DNA of 64,000 nucleotides from Enoplolaimus lenunculus. Taxonomy: Eukaryota > Nematoda > Enoplea > Enoplida > Thoracostomopsidae. The position numbers were made by a program, and so were the translations under genes. The notes under the pieces were generated by a model. The model was not told where the DNA came from. It was given only the letters and a program-made list of their open reading frames with translations, and made no database searches. The stretch is taken from contig JASANG010001628.1 of NCBI GenBank assembly GCA_030248215.1, forward strand, positions 81,646 through 145,645, written 5' to 3'. How positions within the stretch are numbered: the stretch's first letter is position 1; every line of letters begins with the position of its first letter. Of this stretch, positions 22,713 through 42,501 are shown one piece after another.

Positions 22713-23172
22713 GTGTCTACAACGAAAGCGTTAGAAATGTGGGCAAAACAAAAACAAAGCAAATCACGTTAACGATATAACACGACTCCAATATCAGACA
22801 AAAAAATTAACGACGATAATACTATTACAGCTTCCACCAACATACCTTATGGTTTAAGTTTATTGTTTAGCATTTTCTACAGTCTATAATAAACTACCAA
22901 TGTAAACGCAGCACATTATACCGCCGCCGAAAGTCGATTATACGTCGGAGTGGAACCGCCGGTTGAATCCTACACCGGCCACAAAGAATTAACTCTAAAA
23001 GTTGTCAAATACCATTAAAAATTGCAAAAATGATTCAATTCGAACATCATTTGTACATATGTGAGCTAATTCGATTTAGCATGCTAGTAATCAACCACAA
23101 TTAAATACAATATTTCTGTTTCACTCACAGAGACGCAGCCTTCGCTGGCATAAGGTCAGCACTAAAATTTAG

Positions 23173-23568
23173 TAGGGATGTTCCGGTAACAAAATTTTTT
23201 GACGATGTCTGCCAATTGTTATTTTAAAATTTGCCGATGCCGATTACAAGTTTAGCACAGCATGCTTAATAAACAGATAGGATACCACATTACATCATTA
23301 TATGAAGACCTAAACGCTAACCATCATAAACGATTATAATTTTATAAGACCGGTTCATTGCAATTAATTTTTTCAAATAGAAACTCAAGAGAAATAACAG
23401 TTTTCCTGACCAGACACACTGATATGCGCCCAGAAACGAAACCGAAACCATTCGAATTGACTGTTATGTGCAATAAGTATCGGCAAACAGTCAGTGTTTT
23501 TTGCAGTGCCGATACCGATACTCACTGAGTATTACCGATGCCGATGCTAAAGAATCGGCACATCCCTA
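23173..23568 (+). repeat. hAT-type MITE with perfect 8-bp target duplication
   Basis: 396 bp with inverted ends (TAGGGATGTTCCGG and AATCGGCACATCCCTA). It is flanked exactly by AAATTTAG at 23165-23172 and 23569-23576. CCGATGCCGAT strings repeat below the ends. It has no reading frame. Confidence 0.88.
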
Positions 23569-24467
23569 AAATTTAGTTCTGATCCTCGATGTATGAACCA
23601 CTGCAGTGAAACACTCTCCAAGCAATCTATTATACTGGTTAATCCCAATTTAACACACGAAGCAAAGCACGTTATTACGTAGAAGCGAGAATTTTTAAGA
23701 AAACGTTAAGCTACGTACGTCCCTGAACGTAAAACATGAACGCAAAAAATCACTTATACTACATCCAAAAAGCATATGGATAAAAAATATTATTATAACA
23801 ATCACACTAGAGAATCGAATATGTCTAAAAACTTCAAGAAAACACGAGGCAACAAAATGAATAAATATAACATACAATGACAAATAGCGCAATTTTGTTT
23901 TGTTGGTTTCAACTTCGACACAAACCCCAGCGATATTTTGCTTAATTAAGCCTGTCTGGTGTCACGAAACATTTTGCCCCCCATGAAAATATGCCCCCTC
24001 GGGCAAATTTTGACATGCCCCCGGGCAAATTTTTATATAAAAATGTTCACATCGGCAAATTTTTTATAGAGAAACTTAATGAAAAAGTGGCAGCTTGTAT
24101 AAAAATTTGCCCATCCTCCCATCCTAATAATTTAAATTTTTTCCTGATATAAAACTGCATAACGACCAGTAGCGGTTTAGAGTGGTGTATTTTCATCTCA
24201 GACTCGTCGAATAGTTTTCAAATGCGCCTCTTGAAAACTAGTCAAAAATTTTGTTTTAGGCTTATTTTTAAAGGCATACCGACAATTTATGTCGTATAAT
24301 GTCCTAAAAATTGCACCAAAACCCAACACCAAACTGACTAAACGATTCCGTTTTACTAAAATAGAAATCTTTGCTGCCAAAATTGTCGAATTGACCGGCA
24401 AATATTCTACTGGAGCCTGAAGCCGACGTTTGATCGGATCCAGATCTAAGGTTGACCCTAATAAATA

Positions 24468-24605
24468 TGGCTCATACTTTGACGGCGGATCATTTTTTTC
24501 GCAGACTATAATAGAGTAAGCTTAAGATTTAGACTAAACCTGTACTTAGGCTTAGGTATATGCTTATACTACTGTTACTGTTACGCTTTTCACAACAGTA
24601 ATGGC
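24468..24605 (+). repeat. MITE of the GGCCMATG family, diverged
   Basis: It reads GGCTCATACTTTGACGGCGG at the left and ends AGTAATGGCC. The interior has ACTTAGGCTTAGG. It lies inside a larger TIR element (23957-25594). Confidence 0.5.
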
Positions 24606-24822
24606 CAAAAATAATGTGGCATTTTGCACTGCACTGTGGTTGATTTCTTCTAATAAATGCTAAGATGCTGCCTGTGTTCAATACTTTAAAATAGGAGGAA
24701 TGTGCAGATTAGTGTTCTGCAATAGTAATTACCACTTTTTCTATTGACCGGCCGGCTGGTAGGGTTAGCATTATCGGACTCGGTCTTTGCAAGTCACAGT
24801 ATTTGGCAGGTCTCGGTCCCGC

Positions 24823-24884
24823 TGTTTAGAATCTCGGTCTCGCTTTTTTGAGTCTCGGTCTCGCTTTTTTGAGCCTGGGTGGTT
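24823..24884 (-). repeat. 21-bp minisatellite (GAGTCTCGGTCTCGCTTTTTT), 3 units
   Basis: About three units of a 21-bp motif in direct repeat. The reverse frame encodes the repeated peptide KKRDRDS, which is a consequence of the repeat and not evidence of a gene. It lies in a GGTCTC-rich element (24764-25166) related to sequence near 49450-49563 and 56318-56395. Confidence 0.7.
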
Positions 24885-27005
24885 TGGAGCCGTGACCAGA
24901 AGTTGAAGAATCAGCAAATGTATGACTGTATTGTTGAAGTAAGTGTTGGATGATGAACAAAATTTTTGTGTGAAATTATGAAATTCCATGCAATAATTAC
25001 GAGCATATTATGAAGAACACAACTACGAAAAAAGCATCAGCATAGTTTATTTTGAAAATTTCGAGTTTTTTCGGAGATGACCAAAAATTGACCGAGACTG
25101 CGACTTTTTTTGGCCAGTCTCCGTAGTCTGGTCTCAGTATCGGTTTTTAACCGAACCACCCATCCCTGCCGGCTGGCGGCCAAAGGGACGTTAGACCTAC
25201 CGGCCGGTCATTGGCCGGCAAATATACAAACTTGAAAAATTAGCAAGCATTTTCAGTTGTTATTTCTTATTCGCTATTTGCTTATATTTCTACTGCTGGG
25301 TTTTTATAATTTGCATTGGAAGGTGGGGCAAATTTTATAATAACGGCACATTTGAAAAACATATTCGACAAATCTGATACGGAAATACCCCACTCTGAAA
25401 CCGCCATTGGTCGTAGTGCACCATTATGTCACGAAAAATTTAAATTATGTACTTGGGGTGGAACAAATTTTTATGAAGGACATTTTCACACAGTTTCACT
25501 ATAAAAGCTTGCCCTGGGGGGGACAAATTTTTATATGAAAATTTGCCCTAGGTAAGCATATTTCTATGGGGGGACAAAACTTTCCTGACACCGGCATTGT
25601 GTTTAAACAATATCCACAAGATTTGCGACGTGCACACGCTCGAGGTTAAAGTTCCTAAAGCTGACTTGTAATAATAATGTCGAAATTCCGGCAATTTTTC
25701 AACTTGAAGAAATATTTTGTCTCCTATACCATCGCATGTGCGCCTAACATCACGATTCGCATAAATACCGCGTCAGAACACTGTACTCGTTACGACATTC
25801 AATTCCCAACAGAACTTAGTCCATATTCACACCGCCCGCTCTATTGGACATTCTTTAGTGTCAACATTTTCGACCGGGTTTTCAACTATGTGCATTAGCA
25901 CAACAGTTATCTGGCTTGAATTTTAGGAATGCTGTAATTCTCGATATTCTATAAGTAACCTCGACTGCAGCCAAAACTACATTCAGTAGCCGTCCATTTT
26001 TCTTTCAAACCCAACTCATAGCTTGTGATAGGTACTACACACATTTGAATGTACAAATTCGAGCAACAACAAATGATTACATTACGTAATATTTTACCAT
26101 TACAATCACTGGAAAATACATTATAAACTGAACAGGCATTATGTATTTTTCAATTTCATAATATCTACACATACCAAGGCGGTGACCAGGAGCGGATTTG
26201 CAGGCCAATCCTCACTTGTGCTTCATCAACGGGTTTCAGGAACTTATTAGGTTCGTAACACAAGAAACATACCTCACTGACATTCTTCGTAAACGTGAGC
26301 CCCCCCTTCCAAAAGTCTGGCTACGGCCCTGAAGCATACATCTATATTTTCGATTCAAATCTAATCAAGAATCGGAGTACAAACACGTTATGCTGTACAG
26401 CAATTAGAGCACAGCTAGCCGTGAATGCACATCATTCAGAAACTCCTAGAATTTTAGATAAACACTGCACAGTGTGCTACGCTTCATCATGAATTAAATA
26501 ATTTGGACAGTGTTACGTACGAAACCAAACAAAAACTATACGCACAGATTTTCTATTAAAGGGCCACTTTAACTTTTCTGTGACAAAATCAACAAACACG
26601 CAATACAAAAGAGAAACAAAATTCGTTCTTTTTGGTGTGTCAACACTCCCATAGTCTTTATCTGTATCGTTGAAAAACGTTTTGTTTGTAAAATCCTGCA
26701 AATTGGGCATGAGGTCTGAATTTTTCAATACGTAAGCTGTAAGCACCGCTGCACCATCTGGTTACAACAGCACCTGTTTATCGCCTCATATACTAGCAAC
26801 AGCTTAGAAGCGGAAAGCCGTCCCATAATGTAACTTGGCAATTTTCCATTGTGAATCTATTTTTACACTAATGAATATTACCTCGAACAGCCAATATACA
26901 AAAGTTCGGGCTAAACTACATATAAATTACAAATTTCAACGTCAGCAATTAAACCAAACCGAACCATCCTAGTTCTAACCCCGAGCCTATTTTAGAATTT
27001 TCGAT

Positions 27006-35365
<8,360 letters not shown>

Positions 35366-37116
35366 ACAAGGTTGCAGAAAATCATAAATCTAAGAGATGC
35401 CGCTGATACATATTATATTACTAGTATGTAAATCTGTATGTGATAAATTAATTTCACGCCTTGATACAGCATAGACAAAGGTTGCTCCGCAACAGTCAAC
35501 CTGAAGGTTAAAATAAGTCAAAATTAATGTAAAAAAATAAATATTTGTCGGTTTCTTCCAGTTTAAAATATTTGGCAGCTGCAAAATTACAGCAAATATG
35601 AACAGATTCAGAAATAACACAAAGTTGTACAAAGTTGCTTAAGTCAGGCTGCGCTAATTGTTATACTCGTTCAACAGAAAACGAGCGTGTTCGTTTCCAA
35701 GTGCGTCGTTAAGATGTCTCATGCCAATCACAATGCAGTCTTGTACAATTAGAAAAAGTTAAGCACACCACTTTAATCATAAGCGTATACAATAGGTGTT
35801 AAAATATTTCGGTAACGAAGAAAATTTATTTGTAATACATAGCCGTGCAGGTCTGCCCATCAATTGCACGACTTTAAAGTATTCTTTTGTTAAACCTCTT
35901 ACACAACCGTTGCTGCAACAAAACTACCAACAACCTTTAGCAATGTAGTTAAAAGCACAACCACAAAATGAATTGTCAACGACTGGGAAGAAGAAACATG
36001 AGTTACATTCAGACAACTACTTAAATCAAGATTTTGTTAAGTTTTATAGCTTTGAATCAAATCGGAAGTTTTCAACAGACATCATAATTTAAGGCAACGA
36101 TTATTCGTGGTAAAGTTTAGCCTAACGCTTGTTAAAGCAACTTTGCAGTGAGAGACAGTTAGTGGTTTTGCAAAATAGTCATTCAACAATACCATGAACA
36201 AAAGCGGATTTGAGTCCCTCCATTGTAAACAAGAAAAACAAGACCAAGGCTATTCCACGGCTTGACAAATCCAAATTTCCGGTTCTTGCAGCATTGGCCA
36301 ATCTAGAATAACAGCAATAACAAAATTTTTTAACCTTTGCGCATGTACAAACAGGAGTAGCAAAGGTTGATCTCCAGTACTATTGCTGTCTTGCGAGAAA
36401 ACGCGACGTCCGTGAAAGTAACATGGGCTTATCGAATCAGGGATTCGTTAATTAACATTGTATCTCCAATATTTGTCAATTAACACAATTTTGATGTTTG
36501 ATTTGATTTGCTGTATACGTGTGCAAATTTTGTTGCCTGCAACTGCAGGAGTTCGCGAGTTTGAAAATCCTGCATTATATATTTGGTTACTGGAGCTATC
36601 CATATTTTTTAACATTCGCATAAGTGATGTAGCTAGTGCAAAGCGTTAAATTTCTTTTGTTAGGGATGTGGTTACTTCATGGTAGGAACCGGTACTTTAG
36701 TCCTTTAACTAAACAGCTGGAAAAGCGGTTTACGTGTTGATTCGAACTAGCGACTTTCTGCGTGTTAGGCAGACGCTGTTGCCGCTTCTATTTGGGCAAG
36801 TTTGTACAAATTCGGGTGCGTGCCGATTTTTTAACTTTTGCAGAAAATGAATGCTTGACAACTGCACTAAGTGCAAGCTGCGAAGTACCGCTAGCGATTC
36901 TTTCAAAATTGGCGTGTCTGGACTCCTTTTGACTATAGTTTGACTCCTAAACACAAAATATTTCGGGGGGTCCAAGCCGTGAAACTCCGCACCGCATAGG
37001 CCAGTTGGCGTTGAGGGGATTGAATCCTGGGTTATAAAATACGACTTATTTACTGTTAAGATATTTGCATTATTTTCCTAGAATTATTCGAAACTAATAA
37101 AGTAGCCAAAAGAATA
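35366..37116. other. Divergent intergenic region between TENT4 and pICln
   Basis: About 1.75 kb separate the two start codons, so the region must hold both promoters and 5' UTRs. Only the degenerate tRNA-Val-like unit at 36733-36803 was recognised. No TATA box could be assigned with confidence. Confidence 0.5.
36733..36803 (-). pseudogene. tRNA-Val(AAC)-like sequence, degenerate
   Basis: In the gap between the divergent TENT4 and pICln genes, the minus strand holds a 5-bp anticodon stem TCTGC/GCAGA around the loop CTAACAC (anticodon AAC, with U33). It is preceded by a D-arm-like AGCGGCAACAGCG and followed by a B-box-like AGTTCGAATC. The T stem and acceptor stem do not pair well. It is best read as a decayed tRNA-Val or the head of a tRNA-derived SINE. 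Confidence 0.5.
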
Positions 37117-40100
37117 ATGGTTGAAGGGAATAATGCTGATAATACTGTTAGACTGGAACAGGGTAACGTAGCTGTGTTTTTTGGCACTGGAAGCATTGGT
37201 ACGGGAACTCTTTGCATTTCAGAGAAGTAAGCGTATGTGGGTTACTTTTTCAGTTAACTTTGTAGCATAATACCGCTTTGCTTGCTGATTCTCAGCAGGG
37301 TGCGACCGGATACCAAAACTGACATTTCCTGACGCATTTTCGTGCTAAAAATTGATTTATTTAAAAAACACTATCCGGTTAACATCCGGTTCCGGTAAAA
37401 AATCACTGTCCGGATCCGGTTCTGGTATCCTGTTTTTTGCGATCCGGTCACACCCTATCTATCCATAGGTTTAAAGCGTTGAGTATGTATAACACGCAGA
37501 GTAAAAAGATGCTCGTATATTAAACATATATATATTTGATCAGGCTATTGTAATATACAGTAGTCAAAATGTGGAATGCAGTTTCGTTATGTGAAACTAA
37601 AACTTTTCGCAAACCGCTAAGTGTTTTGGCCAACTTTTTGTGATGAGCAAACAAAGGATGAATAAATGAATGTTTGGGCTCTGCTTTGAAAGTACGTCAA
37701 TGTATGCGTCTACAAAAAACCACAGCCTATAGGAAACCTACCATTAGCTGCAAAGTTTTCTAAAAATCAAAAATTCCGGGGGGTCAAAGTGTAATGTTGA
37801 GGTTCTTATAAGGCATAAAAACCTAGAGACTACTTAGCAGTTGATTGTGAAGCGGCGTGGCTCAGTGGTAGCACCGTACTCTAGCCTACCCAACTTAGAT
37901 AGTTCGATACTAAAGACGGTCATGTCCATATTCCCCTGGTGCGGTTCAAATCTTCATGCGATTCAGTATTGTGGTAAAATGTTTACATCTGCTTTAAATA
38001 TTTTACAGTGACGTATCATGGTCAGCGAATGATAGCCAGCGTTGTTTCACCCTTCAGTATCCGTCAATAGCACTGCATGCTGTGTCACGAGACTCATCAG
38101 CGTTTCCGCATTCTTGTATATACATGATGGTGGAAATGCCATCTAATGGTCAGTTCCTTTTTTTGGCAATATAAATGCTTGAACATAATTCCGTTTCCGT
38201 GTTCTGTGTTTAATGATGGCAATATTTTTTCAAGTTATATATCAGGACTTTTAAGAAACTTTTCTACAAAACGTGCAATGTATGATTCTCGCTGGTGGGG
38301 CAGGGCAGAAGTATTAACCTAATATCTGTTGCATTATTTGTTGCATTGAGATTTGTAAATCCTATTGTCCAGTTGCAATTGGACTACGGTTTCCGCTTCC
38401 GGTTTGATGTGGCTCGAGTCAGTTTGTAAACAGTTATTTTTGTTTCTTATACAAACTAAGGTTTACGCCGTGGTCCGAAATATACACAAACGACTAGGGT
38501 CTCAACATAGACAGTAGAAATGTAACATTTCCGTAGCTCAATGTTTAGAAACTAACAACCTTATATATACGATTTATGGTGCGTAAATCTAATAAGCTAC
38601 ATGTTTAGCTGATGTACTACAATGGTCATTACATGGCACAAAAACGCAACAGCCGGAAACGAATAAAATTTCCAAAGAACTGGCGAATGTAGATATTGAT
38701 GTTGATGAAGGAACCGAAACCGAGACTAGCCTTGCCGCAGCGGCAACTAGTTCTACTTCTACTACGGGAACACAGTTCAAAACGTCTAAGCAGGCATCGG
38801 GGCAGCGAGGTATTTTGTACGACTGGGCTCGCAGTTGCGCAGTTACTTCCTAATAATGCGTAGTACGTGAAGCTTTAGAAACTTTGTAATTTCGAAATCG
38901 GATGTCTTCTGACGAGACGACGGCTATAATTTATAATCAGTAAACATGTTTTTTGTTTTCGTCTATTGCACAATTTAGAAGGAAACAATACTTGAAACAA
39001 TTATTCGACGTTTTAATTGGATTAGATTGATTGTTTTGGAAGTGTGAAGTAAAAGGCGAAAGGTTTGTATTGATTAAATCAATATGAATATTTGCAGTTT
39101 AGTTTGGTAACCTTTAACTCAAACTGGATTAATATTTTTTAATCCGTTATAAGTATATGCAGTCGTACAATAAGCGTTTGCGTTGATGTGGTTACTTTAT
39201 AGTTTAAATTTGAACAGTCAAAGGGGTGTTGTGGTTTCAGCTTCTGTTTGAACAGTGCCGCTATGGTTTTCTTGAATGGACTTTTGTGTGTTGTGTTGAG
39301 GTATGTTGACTTTGAGTAAAATAAAGATTATGACGTGCAGGTTTAGACTGGTCAATCTAACGTCTTTTGTAAAGTCTTAAGTTAATAATGGTATTTTGCT
39401 GCACAGATATCATTCCCGGTGTTGATGATGGCAACATAAGTGCTGAAGATAGTGAAGAAGAGAACATTGAACCTGGCGGCGAGCCCGAGATCAAAATCAC
39501 GGAGATCCGGCTCGTACCTCAAGATCAAGACGCTTGTAAGTCAATAAGCTCAGATAGCCCGAGTTGACACAAAACATTAGTAGTTGTCACAACGTTAGTC
39601 ATTCATTTTGGAGATGGGAATCAGTGACTTGTAAATGAAATAGTTTTAATTATAGTCCGATAAAAATTCAATTTTTTATCTCGAGACATTATTAAGTCTC
39701 TTCCGGAAACCGTGTGCACCTGTGTTATAGTTATATTTAACTGTTGTTATGGGGCATTTTGCGTAATGCTAAGTAATGTAGGTTGTTGGGTGTTATTTTA
39801 GTGGATACGTTATTTCAAATGCTCTCTGATTGTCAGGCACTACATCCTGACGAAGAAGATCCTTACTTTGGTGATTATTATGGTTTGTTCGATTACTGCC
39901 ATATTGTCTCTATACACCTTGTGGTCTCTTATTGATCGCTATTTACCAATATTGCATATATTTTGTGACTCATTATTATTTGTTGTCATATCTTATGCTC
40001 TTGATCATATATACGCCGTCGTGTTTTTATGTATACGTTGTGCTATAGATAATAATTTTTTAATTGATCTTGGACCGAAAAGTGATATCCGGCCGCTCCC

Positions 40101-40644
40101 TGGTTCAGGGCATCCCGGCGCTTTATTCGAATTAGAATACGGTAGCGGACATATCAATTTGCAACAAGTCCTTTCTAAGGAGGAACCAATAATTTGACTA
40201 AAAATGAAGTTCTTGACCTATTTATTACAGGAGACAATGATGATTGTAACGATTATCCAGGTGGCGTGGAATATTCGGGATTTTTTGGCGATAGATCTGG
40301 TGTTCAGCACTTAAGTCCTCAGGGTCAAGAAACGTTGCAACGGTTGAGCAATTTGATACAATCGGATAGCTCGGGTGAAGACTCGCATCAACTCCCGCAG
40401 CAGCTAACGAACGGTAAGCAGGCATTGGGGTGGATTTTCTGTTATATGTAGCAGGCATGGTTCCAGCTGCAATAGAATTTTGAATTGGGATTTTGTTTGA
40501 ATCCTGGCAGCATGTAGACTCAATCACGAAAGTTATGTTGAAATTCTGCAACTGTAGTTTATTTGAACAAATTAACATTTTAAAGGTAATGGTGGCGGAG
40601 ATACGGAAATGGATTTTGAAGATGCGCCAAATGACAATACATAA
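37117..40644 (+). CDS. CLNS1A: pICln, methylosome subunit and Sm-protein assembly chaperone
   Basis: Seven exons join in phase to 300 codons: 37117-37226, 38009-38148, 38609-38809, 39407-39535, 39802-39882, 40231-40413 and 40586-40644. The PH-like fold begins with VFFGTGSIGTGTLCISE, followed by VSWSANDSQRCFTLQYPSIALHAVSRD. An acidic loop (EDSEEENIEPGGEPE) comes next, then ITEIRLVPQDQDALDTLF, MLSDCQALHPDEEDP, HLSPQGQETLQRL and the acidic end TEMDFEDAPNDNT. These match pICln block by block. The protein presents Sm proteins to PRMT5 and holds the 6S Sm ring intermediate during snRNP assembly in the cytosol. A Thr/Ser/Ala-rich stretch encoded by exon 3 (about 67 residues) makes it longer than the human protein (237). 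It is divergent to TENT4 (start codons about 1.75 kb apart) and tandem to DDX3. Confidence 0.94.
37296..37457 (+). repeat. MITE with CAGGGTGCGACCGGAT ends, in pICln intron 1
   Basis: This ~160-bp unit has inverted ends (CAGGGTGCGACCGGAT and ATCCGGTCACACCCT). The interior is rich in ATCCGGTTCCGGT-type motifs that are themselves near-palindromic. It is related in its ends to the CAGGGTGCAACCGG family at 10755 and 22374. No clear target-site duplication was seen. Confidence 0.6.
37852..37951 (+). repeat. tRNA-derived sequence (SINE head-like) in pICln intron 1
   Basis: GCGGCGTGGCTCAGTGGTAG is a strong tRNA 5' end with A box (TGGCTCAGTGG). B-box-like strings follow at about 37910 (AGTTCGATAC) and 37940 (CGGTTCAAATCT). 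The full cloverleaf does not close. It resembles a tRNA-derived pol III element rather than a working tRNA gene. Confidence 0.4.
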
Positions 40645-41117
40645 AAAATCGTGCTTATTGTTTATGTCATGTATCGCTCTGTGTTATGCTTCGTTTTTTA
40701 TTTAATTACTTAAGATAGTAATCATGGTATGCAAACATATTTTCCCTGAGCTGTTGTCTTTTGGGTCAGTTTGATCTACCTGCGGCAAATAATTGAGGAA
40801 ATGTGTTGAAACAGTGTGCTAAATGGGTATTGGATTGATAATTTTGTGGTATAATAACTTTTTAACAAATAACACAGTATTTAATTTCTGCTTGAAAATG
40901 AAAGACGAGTAAACAACAATAGTGTAGATATAATTTTTGAGCATTCTGCCAAGCAAGTCTGTTGTAAACATTTAAACATACTGTATGTTTGACAAGACGC
41001 GTTGAATTAAAATGTAATGTCTTTGTGACTTGAGCAGTAGCAGAAATTTTATTTTTCGATGGCGTTGGTAGAGATCTAGAAGTGCAAAAGTGTCTTGAGA
41101 TTTTTTGGCCCATGTTG

Positions 41118-41605
41118 CGCTGAGGGCTGTCTCGCTGTCCCGGAACAACGGCAAACGGTAGTGCAGCGGGCAGTGGTGCAACCGGGAAGCGGGACAGTTG
41201 AGACAACGGGGCTAAACTTGAAAAATAAGCCGTAAACCAAAACGTAAGGTAAAGCGTAAGCCTGCGCCTAGGGCAAGCCTAAGTCTGCGCTCTAGGTCTC
41301 AGCCAAAGTTTTGAGCCTGAACCCAAGCCAGAGCCAAAACCTAGGCGTATCCCTAAGCTTAAGCCATAGCCTAACCTTAGCCTAAGTCTTATCCGAACTC
41401 CTAAGATTAGCCTAAGTTCAGCCTGCGCCTAAACGCACAGGCCTATTAACCCCTTTATTGTGTATTATTCAGATAAGTACATACATATACATGAGTTTTA
41501 AAACTAAGATTTGACGTAACCTTATAAAAAATATTTATGTACGTGTGCACAAACACATTAAAACAGCACCTTTGTTGTCCCTGGACAGCGGGACGGCCCT
41601 CAGCG
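41118..41605 (+). repeat. TIR element with ~30-bp CGCTGAGGGC ends and CCTAAG iterations
   Basis: The left end CGCTGAGGGCTGTCTCGCTG is matched in reverse complement by the right end, GGACAGCGGGACGGCCCT then CAGCG. The inverted match extends over roughly 30 bp with few differences. Between the ends lie about 230 bp of degenerate CCTAAG/CCTAAGC iterations. There is no coding capacity. It sits in the gap between pICln and DDX3. Confidence 0.75.
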
Positions 41606-42325
41606 TATTACAATTGGCAATTATACTTTTGTAATTAGCAATTACATTTCTGCAATCAACCATATGTACTCACGTTTTCAATGGCTGAGCTGGTTGCATT
41701 TACTTCATTTCACTTGTATGAATTTCAAGGTAAAATTATCGTAGGTGACTTTTCGGACTATTCTGAATGAAAGTATAATGCTCGTCGCATTTTAATTAAA
41801 CTAGATTTGAGAAATTCACTTAAATATATATGCGAATTAAGCGATCTACAAAACACATAAATTAGGTAAAAAGTTTTACTTGGTATCGCTAATATGAAAC
41901 AATAAAACTATTTTCCCCCTAAAATTAATAAAATGGCTTTAAAAATAAATTTTTGGGTTAACAGAGTTTTTGTTTTCTGGCTCCGGTGCCGGTATTTTTT
42001 AACCTTCCGGTTCTGCTATTTTATAATTCCTGTTGCACCGTGTTGGATAGTGGATATGTTTCATATATCTAAAAATAGTGTAGTGTTCCATAGGTGTTGC
42101 CAAAATTGGACCCGGCTTCACTATCAACCACCACTGCTACAGTTTCATAGCTAAACATAGATTGTGTTAAATTTTCTAGCTTCTGTCGGAAGGGACTCTA
42201 TACAAATACATGTTGTCTATAGGATGTCAAGACATTACGTTAGTACACGCACATATTTAAATACGGTGTGCACACATATTCACACGAATCATTCAACGTA
42301 AACAATTTAGTCCCTTCCGATGGAC

Positions 42326-42501
42326 GGCCAATGTAAAGAACGGGGGCGGAACAGTATTATAAGCATATTCCTAAGCCTAAACGTAAGAATGGGCATATTC
42401 CTAAGCCTAAACCTAAGCCAAACAAAAAAGTCTAAAGCTTATAAGCTTACTCTCTTCTAGTCCCACAGAAAAACGTTCCGCCCCTCATCTTTACATGGGC
42501 C
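42326..42501 (+). repeat. MITE of the GGCCMATG family with target duplication
   Basis: 176 bp with inverted ends GGCCAATGTAAAGA and TCTTTACATGGGCC. It is flanked by CGATGGAC (42318-42325) and CGGTGGAC (42502-42509), an 8-bp duplication with one change. The interior carries CCTAAGCCTAAAC iterations. Confidence 0.8.

Larger units (their letters stand above)
23957..25594 (+). repeat. Long-TIR element with nested repeats (TGGTGTCA ends)
   Basis: The left TGGTGTCACGAAACATTTTG, CCCCCCATGAAAATATGC and GGGCAAATTTT are answered in reverse at the right by GGGCAAATTTT-type strings, GCATATTTCTATGGGGGG and TCCTGACACCG. The inverted ends exceed 60 bp. The middle holds other repeats (24468-24605 and 24764-25166) and no recognisable transposase. 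Confidence 0.6.
20828..27005. other. Intergenic region of nested DNA-transposon debris
   Basis: Carries the MITEs at 21367, 22374, 23173, 24468 and the long-TIR element 23957-25594. A 73-codon frame at 25677-25898 shows no family resemblance. No host exon was seen. TENT4 ends at 27006 from the other side. Confidence 0.6.

Noticed and set aside
24771-24989. Charged repeat protein with KKRDRDS units
   Set aside because: The peptide repeat is produced by a 21-bp DNA minisatellite. There is no gene structure around it.
25677-25898. 73-codon frame MSKFRQFFNLKKYF..
   Set aside because: No recognised family and no neighbouring exons. It could not be told from chance.
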